Below, one piece after another: positions 42,470-52,162 of a stretch of DNA of 54,694 bases. A model generated the notes under the pieces. That model ran no database searches, was not told where the DNA came from, and saw only the letters and a list, made by a program, of their open reading frames with translations. This stretch comes from Pirellulales bacterium. Lineage in GTDB: Bacteria > Planctomycetota > Planctomycetia > Pirellulales > JADZDJ01. Position numbers and translations under genes: made by a program. The DNA is taken from positions 1 to 54,694 of the forward strand of contig DATJYL010000191.1 in the NCBI GenBank assembly GCA_035499655.1, read 5' to 3'. How positions within the stretch are numbered: position 1 is the first letter of the stretch; the number at the start of each line of letters is the position of its first letter.

Positions 42470-43393
42470 TCAGACCCGCCTGCGGATTATACACCATCCT
42501 GAAACGGCCAGCACGAAAAGAGTGAAACCGGCCGGCTCGGGGATGGGAGCAGCGGCGGAACCACCGCCGGTTTTGAGTATGGCCAGCAGCGCTTGCAGAT
42601 CGGCGCCGTTGAATTTGCCGTCGCCATTGACATCGCCCAAGGCAAGTAAATCGTCGCTCGTCAAATCGTTTTGGGCTTCGAAGGCCTGGGGGTTTGCCAA
42701 GGCTTGCTCCATTTCAACAACGTCGGCGGCAGAAATGACGCCGTCTGCGTTAAAATCGGGAAACGGCAGCAGATGGGCCCAAGCGTTCACTTGGTATAAA
42801 ACGGCGTTCGTCGACGGCGGATCGGTCGTGCCGCCGGTCAGGTGCAGCCAGCCGTCGCTCAGCGTGGCTTCATATCGCTCGGCCACTCCTTGGCCATCGG
42901 CGCCCAAGAAAAACAAATCGTTCGGATCGCCGGGGGTGAACGTGCCGGTGAGGCCGCTTAGGTTTAACGTTTTGTCCAAATCCCAGCCTGGCGTCGGCAG
43001 CGGCGTGGTGCTGACCGTAGTGACCGGTACCGGCGATGCGCTGATGGGGTTGACCAGAATACCATGCACATTGACGAACTTGGCAAACGGCTCCAGCCCC
43101 GATGAGCTAGTCGAGGAAGCCACCGGCGTGGGCTCGGCCAAGTATCCGGTTTCCAGACCGAAACCGCCGACGATAGTCAAGTTCAAATTGTAATTCTGCG
43201 GGCCGCCTGTGACGTGAACGGTGGTGTCGATGGGAATGAACCGGTAATCGCGCAAAAAGATTGGCGGATTCGCGACAATGCTTTGTCCGCCCGCCGACTG
43301 ATCGGATGAATCCTGCGCGGCAGCTTGATGAACAGCAACCGCACTAACCAAAGCGATCGAAGTGACGCAGCAGAGCGAAAAGATGCGGTTCAT
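42470..43393 (-). CDS. Dockerin-repeat PEP-CTERM protein of unknown function
   Basis: A 307-residue protein starting at the ATG at 43393 with GGAGG seven bases upstream; a longer frame to 43486 adds no signal. The signal peptide is IFSLCCVTSIALVSAVAVHQAAA. The first 190 residues are beta-rich without a family I know (FIPIDTTVHVTGGPQNYNL). Then two dockerin-like Ca2+ loops (DFNADGVISAADVVEMEQAL; DVNGDGKFNGADLQALLAIL) and the anchor IPEPAGFTLFVLAVSGWCII then RRRV. Same tail design as the neighbouring pectate lyase. Confidence 0.85.
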   Translation of the reverse strand: MNRIFSLCCVTSIALVSAVAVHQAAAQDSSDQSAGGQSIVANPPIFLRDYRFIPIDTTVHVTGGPQNYNLNLTIVGGFGLETGYLAEPTPVASSTSSSGLEPFAKFVNVHGILVNPISASPVPVTTVSTTPLPTPGWDLDKTLNLSGLTGTFTPGDPNDLFFLGADGQGVAERYEATLSDGWLHLTGGTTDPPSTNAVLYQVNAWAHLLPFPDFNADGVISAADVVEMEQALANPQAFEAQNDLTSDDLLALGDVNGDGKFNGADLQALLAILKTGGGSAAAPIPEPAGFTLFVLAVSGWCIIRRRV

Positions 43394-43473
43394 CGGAGCC
43401 CTCCTCTGCGATTGCGCCCCTGTCGAATAATCTACAAAAACCTCGCCGTCGATGTCAAGTTTTTGCCTCAACT

Positions 43474-43497
43474 GGTGGTGGGACAATTGAATTTTCG
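43474..43497. repeat. Solitary end resembling the MITE terminal repeat
   Basis: GGTGGTGGGACAATTGAATT matches the inward-reading right end of the 80-bp element copy 2 (GGTGGTGGGACAATTTGAG) apart from one missing T and one end base. No second end or internal hairpin is nearby, so it may be a remnant. Confidence 0.5.
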
Positions 43498-43544
43498 CGC
43501 GTAATGTACTTTCGCAGCGATTAGGAAATCTCGCACCAAACGGT

Positions 43545-46274
43545 TCAAAGTGCCCCGACAGGCGCCAAGCGGCGACATCGCGCCAGCATTACCGTGACCG
43601 CGGCCAGTGCGAGCAGCTCGAGCGAGCCTGGCTCGGGCACGATGTCGATGGAACCGCCGCCAGAGTGCAAATCGTTCTCCAGGGTTTGTAAATCGGCATT
43701 GGTGAATTTGCCGTCGCCGTTGACGTCTTCGATCGCCAGCAAATCGGCGGGAGAGAGACTGCTGTTGGCCGCTTGGAACGCAGCGGGATTGGCCAACGCC
43801 GCTTCCATCGCCAGAACATCGGAGGCGTCAACGTGATGATCGCGGCTGAAATCGCCGGGCAGCGCGTTCAGGCTGGCCACGACCAGCGCGCCGGACGTGT
43901 ATAACTGCGTCGTACTCCAGACCAGCGAGCCGCCGAGCGCCGGCAGCGAAAGGGACGCAAATTTTCCGGTGCTGCTGCCCCAATCCAAAATGTTGAACTT
44001 CGTGTCTGCCGTCGGCACGTAACCGCCCAGCAACGAAACTTGCAACGCGCCGCCGAAACTCAATAAGCCGTCCACTGCCACCTGGTCATAGCTGGAGGCG
44101 GAAGCCATTTCGATCTGAACTGATCCGCTTTGCAGTGTGAGATTGCCCATGACGTGCGTCGCGCCGATGGAACTTAATGCCACGGGCGTGGCGTTCACAA
44201 TGGTCACGGCGTTGGTGCGGTAACCCGGCGCCAGCGTGCCACCTTGATTCAACAAATTGAACGTGACGATACCTGCGTGCAGCGTGCCGCCGGTGAAGTT
44301 GAACGTGCTGGCGGCGCCTTTGCTCAAAATGGGCGCGGTCAAATCGCCGGCGCTTAAGTTCAGCGTGGCGTGCGATGTGTCGGTTCCGCCGATATTCAAT
44401 TGATTGTCCACCTGCAGCCAGCCGCCGGAAACATTCAATTGGGCGGTGTCGCTGGCGCCATTAGCAATCGTGAGCACTCCGGCGTGCATGCCCACCTGAT
44501 TCGACACCACGATTCCGCTGTTAATTTGCGCGGCATCGAGCCGCGTCGGTTGCCAGTTGACACCCGACGAATCCGTGCTGGCGACGTGCCAATTCAAGAT
44601 GCTGGCATAGTTTCCGCCGCTGGACCCGGTGAAGGTAATCACCCCTGGGGCGGCAAAAGCGCCGATTTCGTCGAGATACTGCTGCAAATTCACATAGCCT
44701 GAACCGTTGACATCCTGCGTGGCGTCGGCGGCGGAATTGGGATTCAGCCCCATCGATTTTTCCCAAATGTCGGGCATGCCGTCGCCGTCGGTATCCCAGC
44801 CAGCGGGCCGGGTAGTCGTCGGGGTGGCGAGCAAATTGCTTAACTCCGTGGGGTCCGGTGCAGCCGCGGCTACGCCTTGCGGTGGATTGGTGCCGTTAAT
44901 CACGTTGTTAATGATGCGGCTGTCGATGGGATCGCGCGACCACCAAAAGTTTCCGACATAGCCGGTGCCGTTTTTCAGGATCAGTTGGTTGTAAGCGTTC
45001 GCCGCCGTCATCGTGGCCATGCTTGGGGCAGCAACGGTGTTAGCCGGCGCACCCGTATTACTGCCTGTGCCAATCGGACTGGTCCACTGCGATGCCGCTG
45101 GAAAGGCCGTCGTTGTGGTGCCGTTGGTTTGCGCGAACATAGCCCAGCCGGTGTCGCTGCCATTGGGCACACCGCCGGGATTCGTGCCGTGGTCGCTGTC
45201 GATGGCATTGTTGCTCTGATACACGTGCAAGTTCACCGGGTCGTTACCGCTAGTGTCGAGCGTAAAGGCGGTGCTGGATGTGCTGCCCGTCGGAGTGGAA
45301 GGTCCGGCGACCAAGTAATTGCCTACATAGTTCATGTTCACGTTTTCGGTGGGGTCGCCGGAATCACTGGCGCCGCCGGTGTAGCCGGCTCGATTCGCCC
45401 AGTTATAAATCACATTGTTCCGGAAATCGAAATTCATGGTCTGATTGTTGTAGCTGCCGGGCCGAGGATTGCGGCTTAGATTATTCGCATACAAATTGTT
45501 GGAGTAGGTGACGTTGGAATTGATGCGGGCCCGAACCAACGAACCGTAAGCGTGGTCGCTGCGGAGTGAATCGGCCATGATGGAGTATTGGACCGTGACG
45601 TCGGTATTGCCGTCGTCCAGCGACAGATCTTCGTCGGTAGACCAGGAGGTCGATACGTGATCGACAATCATGTTGGTCGACACCAGGCTGGGGTCGGTCT
45701 GGGCGGAATCGCCACCGCCGGCAAAATCCAGCGAATCGTCGTTCCCGATAGTGGCCGATCCGCGGCGAAAGGTCATGTACCGCAAAATCACGTTGTTGTT
45801 CTGTTTGGTCGAGCCCGTGCTGTGCGTGATCTCTGTAGTATCGCCGTACACAATCACGGGGCTGGGCGCGGTTTGTCCGGCAATATAGATATTGTTGACT
45901 TGTTTGATGGCCAGTTCGCCGTTGGTGAGATTAAAAACACCCCCCACGTCGAACACCACGACTTCGTTCGATATTTGCTCTTTCGGCTCACCCGAACCGC
46001 TGTAATCGTAAAACGCGCCGCGCAAAGTGCCCTGCAGCGGCTTGCCACTGGCGTCGAGCGTATCGGCCGTGGTGGTCACGTGATACACGGTGGCGTTGGA
46101 TAGCCAGCCGCCAGCGGGCATCGGGTCGGCTGTGGTCGGGGCGAAAACGCCGCCGTATCCCGTGGCGCCGTTAAACGACGGCAAGTTTTGCGGCCAAGCC
46201 GAAGAGCTTGTCAACAGAATTGCCGCGATTGCCGCGGAAGGAAAACAAATCCGCAAACAGCTATCGATTTTCAC
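43545..46274 (-). CDS. Secreted pectate lyase-like enzyme with dockerin and PEP-CTERM
   Basis: A 909-residue protein. The signal peptide (FPSAAIAAILLTSSSAWPQ) is followed by a right-handed beta-helix domain similar to family 1 pectate lyases (NEVVVFDVGGVFNL, NIYIAGQTAPSPVIVYGD, VILRYMTFRRGS, MIVDHVSTSWSTDEDLS, VRARINSNVTYSNNLYAN). A short Ca2+-binding segment (DTDGDGMPDIWEKSMGLNP) comes near residue 500. Beta-helical autotransporter-like repeats (LNVSGGWLQVDNQLNIGG) follow, then dockerin loops (DFSRDHHVDASDVLAME; DVNGDGKFTNADLQTL) and the anchor VPEPGSLELLALAAVTVMLA plus basic residues. It would cleave polygalacturonate outside the cell. Confidence 0.88.
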   Translation of the reverse strand: MKIDSCLRICFPSAAIAAILLTSSSAWPQNLPSFNGATGYGGVFAPTTADPMPAGGWLSNATVYHVTTTADTLDASGKPLQGTLRGAFYDYSGSGEPKEQISNEVVVFDVGGVFNLTNGELAIKQVNNIYIAGQTAPSPVIVYGDTTEITHSTGSTKQNNNVILRYMTFRRGSATIGNDDSLDFAGGGDSAQTDPSLVSTNMIVDHVSTSWSTDEDLSLDDGNTDVTVQYSIMADSLRSDHAYGSLVRARINSNVTYSNNLYANNLSRNPRPGSYNNQTMNFDFRNNVIYNWANRAGYTGGASDSGDPTENVNMNYVGNYLVAGPSTPTGSTSSTAFTLDTSGNDPVNLHVYQSNNAIDSDHGTNPGGVPNGSDTGWAMFAQTNGTTTTAFPAASQWTSPIGTGSNTGAPANTVAAPSMATMTAANAYNQLILKNGTGYVGNFWWSRDPIDSRIINNVINGTNPPQGVAAAAPDPTELSNLLATPTTTRPAGWDTDGDGMPDIWEKSMGLNPNSAADATQDVNGSGYVNLQQYLDEIGAFAAPGVITFTGSSGGNYASILNWHVASTDSSGVNWQPTRLDAAQINSGIVVSNQVGMHAGVLTIANGASDTAQLNVSGGWLQVDNQLNIGGTDTSHATLNLSAGDLTAPILSKGAASTFNFTGGTLHAGIVTFNLLNQGGTLAPGYRTNAVTIVNATPVALSSIGATHVMGNLTLQSGSVQIEMASASSYDQVAVDGLLSFGGALQVSLLGGYVPTADTKFNILDWGSSTGKFASLSLPALGGSLVWSTTQLYTSGALVVASLNALPGDFSRDHHVDASDVLAMEAALANPAAFQAANSSLSPADLLAIEDVNGDGKFTNADLQTLENDLHSGGGSIDIVPEPGSLELLALAAVTVMLARCRRLAPVGAL

Positions 46275-46513
46275 GCCTATTCTCCTCCCAAAAATTGCCT
46301 GGAACCGCCGCCTGATTCAGCGCAACCCTCTCCCCTCGGTGGCTGATTCAAAGGCAGATAGAGAATGGGAAGAATCCCACAGAAGCCTATTCCCCCTGTA
46401 AATCCCCCCGGCATTGCGCAACCCAAACGCTGGTAACTAAGTCGCCATAATATCCGGAATATCGAACGATTTCAAGAAAATAGCGTCGACCGACAGAAAT
46501 ATCAGCCGCGCGA

Positions 46514-46789
46514 TCAATGGTCATACCACTTTGGAGGATGCCAGAGCTTCGATGACCAGAGCATTAGGAGCAGTAGCACGACTGCCGATGGCTCGGGCAC
46601 TGGATTGGCGGAGCCGCCGCCGGATTGGAGCATGGCGAGCAGCGATAGCAAATCGGCGGCAGTAAATTGGCCGTCGCCGTTAAGGTCGCCCAGCGGTCTT
46701 CCTTGGGTATGAGTTGCGGGCGCTGACGCCGTTCCCTCCGGAGCATCGCGCGCTATAATCGAGACATCGCCATCGTTTTCATTCTCTAC
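46514..46789 (-). pseudogene. Orphan dockerin/PEP-CTERM fragment
   Basis: In one minus-strand frame about 85 codons read GDLNGDGQFTAADLLSLL (one dockerin loop), a Gly/Ser linker, NPVPEPSAVVLLLLMLW (PEP-CTERM motif and helix) and end at a TGA at 46514-46516. No ATG, GTG or TTG is present in the frame after the upstream stop, and no signal peptide or second Ca2+ loop exists. A different frame of the same DNA opens 60 codons but encodes nothing recognisable. Most likely the 3' end of a lost PEP-CTERM gene. Confidence 0.75.
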
Positions 46790-46816
46790 TCTTCATCGCA
46801 ACCACGATCTACCATC

Positions 46817-48250
46817 ATGCACGTATCTACGTCATCGCCGCTATTGACCAAGCCCCGCACGCTGAAAGAACTTCGCGCCAGCGGCTGGCAATCGAAAACT
46901 GTCAAGCAGGAAATTCACGATAACTTTTTGCGGATGCTGGCCAGCGGCGACGAGTTGTTTCCGGGCATTTTGGGCTACGACAGCACCGTGATTCCGGAAA
47001 TTAACATCGCCCTATTGGCCAAGCACGACATGCTGTTTCTGGGCGAGAAGGGACAGGCCAAAAGCCGATTGATGCGGCTGTTGGTGCGGTTCCTAGACGA
47101 AGCCATTCCGTACATCGATATTCCTGAAGCCCCACTGCATGATGATCCGCTGAAACCGATCACGGTGGTGTGCCGGCGGTTTGTAGAAAGCCACTCGGAA
47201 GAAATGGTTCCCATCGGCTGGTGGCGGCGGGAAGATCGTTATGCGGAGCGATTGGCCCCGGGAACGAAATTCGCCGACATCATTGGGGAAATCGATCCGG
47301 CCAAACTCGCCGGCGGCACCAGCATGGGCGCGGAAGAAGCGCTGCACTTCGGGCTGATTCCGCGGCTGCATCGCGGCATTTTCGCCATCAACGAATTGCC
47401 GGAGCTGGACGAGTTGGTGCAGGTCGGGCTGTTCAACATTCTGGAAGAGCGCGACGTGCAAATTCGCGGCTACCCGGTGAAGTTCGACATTGATGTGCTG
47501 ATTTTATTCTCGGCCAACCCGGCCACGTACAACCGCAGCGGCAAAGTCATTCCGCAGTTGAAGGACCGCATTGGCTCGGTCATCCACACGCACTACCCCA
47601 AGGAGCGCGACTTGGGCATTGCGATTATGGAGCAGGAGGCGGCGCTGAATTTGGACGGCGATTTTCCCGTCGTGGTTCCGTACTTCATGAAGCAAATTGT
47701 GGAGCAAATTACGGTGGCCGCGCGGCGGAGCAAATACATCGACCACAATTCCGGCGTCAGCGCGCGGTTCAGCATCGCCAATTATCGCACCCTGGTGGCC
47801 AGCGCCCGGCAGCGGGCCATTCGCCTGGGCGAAAAGCCGGCGGTGCCGCGCATCAGCGATTTGGGACACATTTACGCCTCGTCGCTGGGCAAATTGGAAC
47901 TCGATTTGATGGGGAGCCATCAAATGACCGAGCGGCAAGTGCTCGACGCCGTGATCGCCGAAGCGATTAAAACCGTGTTTGAAGAATACGTCGACAAGCA
48001 CGGGCTGGACGAAGTGTCCAAGATCTTTGCCGAAGGGGTGAAGATTGAAGTCGGCGACATGCTCCCCTCGTCGCACTACGCCGAACGGTTGAAGCGCGTG
48101 CCGCCGGCCTGGGACAAAGCCTTCGAAGTCAACGCCGCCGCCGATCCCGCCGTCCGCGCAAGCTGTGTGGAATTTGTGTTAGCCGGTTTGTACGCCACCG
48201 AGCAAATCTCCCGCAGCCAACACCACGGGCGGATGGTGTACGAAGTGTGA
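46817..48250 (+). CDS. MoxR/magnesium-chelatase-like AAA+ ATPase
   Basis: A 477-residue AAA+ protein of the ChlI/MoxR group. Walker A is GEKGQAKS (K82). The Walker B strand reads [14 protein letters not shown], where the usual Asp before Glu is Asn. Helix-2-insert and sensor 1 features follow ([34 protein letters not shown]). C-terminal part: [15 protein letters not shown] and a helical lid. Such proteins act as chaperone-like ATPases together with a VWA-domain partner, which is often the next gene; here none follows. Start at 46817 has no visible Shine-Dalgarno sequence. Confidence 0.85.
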   Translation: MHVSTSSPLLTKPRTLKELRASGWQSKTVKQEIHDNFLRMLASGDELFPGILGYDSTVIPEINIALLAKHDMLFLGEKGQAKSRLMRLLVRFLDEAIPYIDIPEAPLHDDPLKPITVVCRRFVESHSEEMVPIGWWRREDRYAERLAPGTKFADIIGEIDPAKLAGGTSMGAEEALHFGLIPRLHRGIFAINELPELDELVQVGLFNILEERDVQIRGYPVKFDIDVLILFSANPATYNRSGKVIPQLKDRIGSVIHTHYPKERDLGIAIMEQEAALNLDGDFPVVVPYFMKQIVEQITVAARRSKYIDHNSGVSARFSIANYRTLVASARQRAIRLGEKPAVPRISDLGHIYASSLGKLELDLMGSHQMTERQVLDAVIAEAIKTVFEEYVDKHGLDEVSKIFAEGVKIEVGDMLPSSHYAERLKRVPPAWDKAFEVNAAADPAVRASCVEFVLAGLYATEQISRSQHHGRMVYEV

Positions 48251-48400
48251 GGGGTTGCCTTTCGTGGCCAAACGCGAAAGATGAATGCCAGGCGGATTGA
48301 TTGGTTGGCGGAACGATGTCGATGCTTATTGGCTTCGTTCGGCAATTCGGTCAAGCGAGTTTGAGATTCTGAATCTATCACTCAAACAAGGAGCCGCGTC

Positions 48401-49150
48401 ATGGCTGGTAAGCTGGCTGGAAAAGTGGCGGTGGTTACGGGGGCATCGAAAGGCATTGGCGCGGCCATTGCCAAAAGCCTGGCGGCCGAAGGAGCCGCCG
48501 TCGTTGTCAATTACAGCTCAAGCAAGGAAGCGGCGGATAAAGTCGTCAAGGAAATCACCGGCAAAGGGGGCAAAGCCGTGGCTGTGCAGGCGAATGTCAC
48601 CAAGCCTGAAGAAATTAAGCGCCTGTTTTCGGAAACAAAGAAAGCGTTCGACAAACTCGACATTTTGGTGAATAACGCCGGCATTTACTACACGGCGCCG
48701 CTCGCCGAAATTACGCCCGAGCATTTCCACAAACAGTTCGATCTGAACGTGCTAGGCCTGATTTTGTCCACGCAGGAAGCGGCCAAAATCATGGGCGCCG
48801 GCGGTAGCATCATCAATCTTAGTTCGGTCGCCAGCACCACCGGCTTTCCTGGCTTTGCGGTTTACTGTGGTACGAAGGGCGCGGTCGACGCCGTCACCCG
48901 CGCTTTGGCCAAGGAATTAGGTCCGCGGAAAATTCGGATCAACAGCATCAACCCTGGCATGGTTGAAACCGAAGGCACACATACCGTCGGAATCACCGAG
49001 AGCGATTTCCGCAAGCAGTACGAAGCCCAAGCGCCGCTGGGCCGCATCGGTCAACCGGGCGATATCGCTGGGGCGGCTGTGTTTCTGGCCTCGGCCGATT
49101 CGAGCTGGATCACCGGCGAATCGTTCTACATTTCCGGCGGCGTGCGATAA
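48401..49150 (+). CDS. SDR oxidoreductase, FabG-like
   Basis: A 249-residue classical short-chain dehydrogenase. AAGGAG lies eight bases before the ATG. Motifs: TGASKGIGAAIA, NNAGIYYTAPL, catalytic Ser-Tyr-Lys in INLSSVASTTGFPGFAVYCG then TKGAVDAVTR, and INPGMVETEG. It should use NADP(H) on a ketone/alcohol pair; annotation as 3-oxoacyl-ACP reductase would be by similarity only, as it is not in a fatty-acid cluster. It is followed 57 bases later by the quinone oxidoreductase gene in the same direction. Confidence 0.92.
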   Translation: MAGKLAGKVAVVTGASKGIGAAIAKSLAAEGAAVVVNYSSSKEAADKVVKEITGKGGKAVAVQANVTKPEEIKRLFSETKKAFDKLDILVNNAGIYYTAPLAEITPEHFHKQFDLNVLGLILSTQEAAKIMGAGGSIINLSSVASTTGFPGFAVYCGTKGAVDAVTRALAKELGPRKIRINSINPGMVETEGTHTVGITESDFRKQYEAQAPLGRIGQPGDIAGAAVFLASADSSWITGESFYISGGVR

Positions 49151-49207
49151 ATTTCGCCGTTGCCAAATAACTGCGATCAGTCTCCGCAAAATCAAAGGAG
49201 AAATTTC

Positions 49208-50197
49208 ATGGCGCGCGTCGTGCGATTCCATCAAACAGGCGGTCCGGAAGTGTTGAAGATTGAAAATGTCGACGTGCTGCCGCCGGCCGCCGGCGAGGTG
49301 CAAATTGCCGTGAAAGCGCTGGGCTTGAACCGGGCCGAGTCGATGTTTCGCTTGGGCCAGTATTTGGAAGAGCCGAAGCTTCCGGCCCGGCTGGGTTACG
49401 AAGCGGCGGGCACCGTCACGGCCGTCGGCTCCGGCGTGACGCAGGTGAGACCGGGAGATGCGGTGAGCACGATTCCGTCGTTTTCGCTGAATCAGTACGG
49501 CCTGTATGGCGAATTGGCGAATGCGCCGGCGTCGGCTGTCGCCAAGCATCCGCCCAATTTGTCGTGGACCGAGGCCGCGGCGATTTGGATGCAGTACATG
49601 ACGGCCTACGGCGCATTGATCGACATCGGCAAATTAGCAGGCGGCGATGTGTTGCTCATCCCGGCGGCTTCCAGCAGCGTCGGTTTGGCCGCAATTCAGA
49701 TTGCGAACATGGTCGGCGCAACGCCGATTGCGCTCACCCGTAAGAGCAACAAGCGCGAGGAATTGAAAAAGCTGGGCGCCGCGCAGGTCATCGCCACGGA
49801 AGAGCAAGATTTGGTCGCGGAAGTCAAACGCTTGACCGGCGGCAAAGGTGCGCGAATGGCATTTGATCCCGTGGGCGGGCCAACGGTCGCCAAATTAGTT
49901 TCTGCCCTGTCGAAGAGCGGAATTCTGTTTGAATACGGAGCGCTAAGCACCGAGCCGACGCCGCTGCCGCTGTTCGAAGTGCTGGGCAAATGGATCACCA
50001 TTCGCGGGTACGTCATGCTGGAAATCACCAGCGATCCGGCGCGGCTGAAACGAGGCGTCGATTTTGTGGTGGGCGGCTTGGCCAGCGGCAAACTCAAGCC
50101 GGTCATTGCCAAAACTTTCACGCTCGATCAAATTGTTGAGGCGCATCGCTACTTGGAATCGAACCAGCAGATTGGGAAAATTGTGGTCACCTTGTGA
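49208..50197 (+). CDS. Zinc-independent MDR oxidoreductase (quinone oxidoreductase-like)
   Basis: A 329-residue medium-chain reductase starting at the ATG at 49208 (AAAGGAG eight bases upstream). The N-terminal catalytic fold has VVRFHQTGGPEVLKIENV and LGYEAAGTVTAVGSGV without the zinc-binding Cys/His of alcohol dehydrogenases. The NADP-binding Rossmann motif is IPAASSSVGLAAIQIA, where many homologues have AASGGVG. Ends VEAHRYLESNQQIGKIVVTL, a standard family tail. Probable role: NADPH-dependent reduction of quinones or enals under stress, consistent with neighbouring Dps and catalase. Confidence 0.92.
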   Translation: MARVVRFHQTGGPEVLKIENVDVLPPAAGEVQIAVKALGLNRAESMFRLGQYLEEPKLPARLGYEAAGTVTAVGSGVTQVRPGDAVSTIPSFSLNQYGLYGELANAPASAVAKHPPNLSWTEAAAIWMQYMTAYGALIDIGKLAGGDVLLIPAASSSVGLAAIQIANMVGATPIALTRKSNKREELKKLGAAQVIATEEQDLVAEVKRLTGGKGARMAFDPVGGPTVAKLVSALSKSGILFEYGALSTEPTPLPLFEVLGKWITIRGYVMLEITSDPARLKRGVDFVVGGLASGKLKPVIAKTFTLDQIVEAHRYLESNQQIGKIVVTL

Positions 50198-50342
50198 ACT
50201 GCGAGTTAGAAAAAAGCTTCACCCTGAATACGAAACTTTCACGGTACACCATTTGCACCAGTTGTGGACGACGACCATTCGGGTTACAACGAACTTTCCC
50301 ATTGGGAACACAATACCAAACCACAAATAGGAGATCCGAATC

Positions 50343-50867
50343 ATGGCTCCAATGACAGCGACCCAACCCAAATCGCGAAAAAATCATGCGTTGGAAACAC
50401 CGACAGATTTGAACCGTAGCGGCGTGTCGGAAATTTGCGAAGCACTGCGTTCGGTGCTGGCTGATGTGTTTGCGCTGTATGTGAAAACGAAAAACTTTCA
50501 TTGGCACATGAGCGGGCCGCACTTTCGCGATTATCACTTGCTGCTGGACGAGCATTCGGACCAAATTTTCGCCATGACCGACCCCATTGCCGAGCGCGCC
50601 CGGAAAATCGGCGGAACCACGCTGCATTCGATCAGCGATATCGCCAAGCATCAACGGTTGAAGGACAACAACGAAGAATTTGTCGCACCGCGCGAAATGC
50701 TGGCCGAGCTGTGCAACGACAATCAGCGCCTGACGCGTTCGTTGCGTGAAGCCCATGAAATTTGCGACGAGCACAAAGATGTGGCCACCGCCAGCCTGAT
50801 CGAAGTTTGGATCGACGAAACTGAACGGCGAACCTGGTTCTTATCGGAAATCATTTCCGACGACTGA
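50343..50867 (+). CDS. dps: Dps family ferritin-like DNA-protection protein
   Basis: A 174-residue four-helix protein. Ferroxidase residues are in YVKTKNFHWHMSGPHFRDYH and LLDEHSDQIFAMTDPIAERA (the H, D and E of Dps intersubunit sites). The basic N-terminus (PKSRKNHALE) suits DNA binding. It forms dodecamers that oxidise Fe(II) with hydrogen peroxide and store iron. The gene lies 119 bases before a catalase gene on the same strand, a fitting partner for peroxide defence. GGAG lies before the ATG in AGGAGATCCGAATC. Confidence 0.92.
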   Translation: MAPMTATQPKSRKNHALETPTDLNRSGVSEICEALRSVLADVFALYVKTKNFHWHMSGPHFRDYHLLLDEHSDQIFAMTDPIAERARKIGGTTLHSISDIAKHQRLKDNNEEFVAPREMLAELCNDNQRLTRSLREAHEICDEHKDVATASLIEVWIDETERRTWFLSEIISDD

Positions 50868-50986
50868 GTCCGCAAGGCTGAATTTGAGAATGAGGCGAAA
50901 GGCAAGACGGCAGGCGGCGCTCGGGCCATCACTTTGGAAAAAATGGGGCGCACTTCCAGATCGAAATCATTTCGAAGGAGGGATTG

Positions 50987-51964
50987 ATGCCAGTTGTCGT
51001 CGAAAAACAAACCATAGGCAGAAAAGCTGATCCGAGCGATCCGCTGATCAAGGATTTGCTGCAATCGTTCGACAACGTTTTCGGCCTGCATCCTGGCTTT
51101 CGGCCGGTGCATGCCAAGGGGGTAATGTGCAGCGGCACGTTCACACCCACGGCGGCTGCCAAACAGTTGACGCGGGCTCCGCATGTGGCGCGGCCGACGA
51201 CGAATGTGATTGTGCGGTTTTCGGACTTTGCCGGCGTGCCGGAAGTTCCCGATAATGATCCCCACATTGCCAGTCCGCGGGGCATGGCGATTCGGTTTTA
51301 TTTGGCCGAACACGTGCATACCGATATTGTGGCGCACTCGGCCGATGGCTTTCCGGTCCGTACCGGCGAGGAGTTTTTAGAATTGAATCGGGCAGTTGCG
51401 GCCAGCCTCTCAGCGGCCTCGCATCCCACGCCGGTCGAAGCGTTCGTGATGTCGCACCCCACTGCGCTGGCATTTGTGCAAATGCCCAAGCCCATTCCGA
51501 CCAGCTTTGCGCGTGAGTCGTTCTTTGGCGTGTCGGCGTTTAAATTCACCAATGCGGAAGGCGCCAGCCGGTTTGGCCGGTACCGCATTCTTCCCGAGGC
51601 GGGGAATGAATATCTAACGGACGAGCAAGCGGCGAAGCAATCGCCCAATTTTTTGTTTGATGAATTCACTCAGCGGATTGCCAAAGGGCCAGTGAAGTAT
51701 CGCATGATGGTACAACTGGCCGAAGCGGGCGACAAAACCGACGATGCCACCGTCCGCTGGCCGGCGAATCGGCAGGAAATTGAATTCGGCACGGTCACGC
51801 TGAGCAAGCGCGAAAACGACCAAGAGCCAGAGCTGAAGAAAATCATTTTCGACCCGCGGCCGCAGGTCGACGGCATCGAAGCCAGCGCCGATCCGCTGTT
51901 GGAAGTGCGGGCGAATTTGTATTTGCTGAGCGGCCGGCGACGCCGGTCGGCGAGTGGCCTGTAA
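50987..51964 (+). CDS. Small catalase-family haem protein
   Basis: A 325-residue protein, shorter than typical catalases (about 480 or more). AAGGAGG at 50976-50982 precedes the ATG at 50987. The distal His is in RPVHAKGVMCSGTFTPT, the conserved HAKGxxxxGTF of the catalase core; IVRFSDFAGVPEVPDNDPH and ASPRGMAIRFYL correspond to the Asn/haem-pocket strand. The proximal haem-binding Tyr is expected in the C-terminal EVRANLYLLSGRRRR segment. This small form lacks the flavodoxin-like and helical C-terminal domains, as in organic-hydroperoxide-type catalase-like peroxidases (srpA group). No signal peptide. Confidence 0.9.
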   Translation: MPVVVEKQTIGRKADPSDPLIKDLLQSFDNVFGLHPGFRPVHAKGVMCSGTFTPTAAAKQLTRAPHVARPTTNVIVRFSDFAGVPEVPDNDPHIASPRGMAIRFYLAEHVHTDIVAHSADGFPVRTGEEFLELNRAVAASLSAASHPTPVEAFVMSHPTALAFVQMPKPIPTSFARESFFGVSAFKFTNAEGASRFGRYRILPEAGNEYLTDEQAAKQSPNFLFDEFTQRIAKGPVKYRMMVQLAEAGDKTDDATVRWPANRQEIEFGTVTLSKRENDQEPELKKIIFDPRPQVDGIEASADPLLEVRANLYLLSGRRRRSASGL

Positions 51965-52162
51965 CAAGAAGTTTAAGCCCCGCAGAATTTCAAAGCGGAA
52001 TACTGGAAAAACCAGCGGCGCTCGATTAAAAAAGAAGCGTGGCGGCGGCAGATCGGCCGGCAGCAATGTCGAGAACGATCTGGCGGCTTGGGGGGGAGTG
52101 AGGGAAGCGAATTTCCTGCGGAGGAATTTTGCCGCCAACTCGGACTTTAATTTTCCCTCGCC

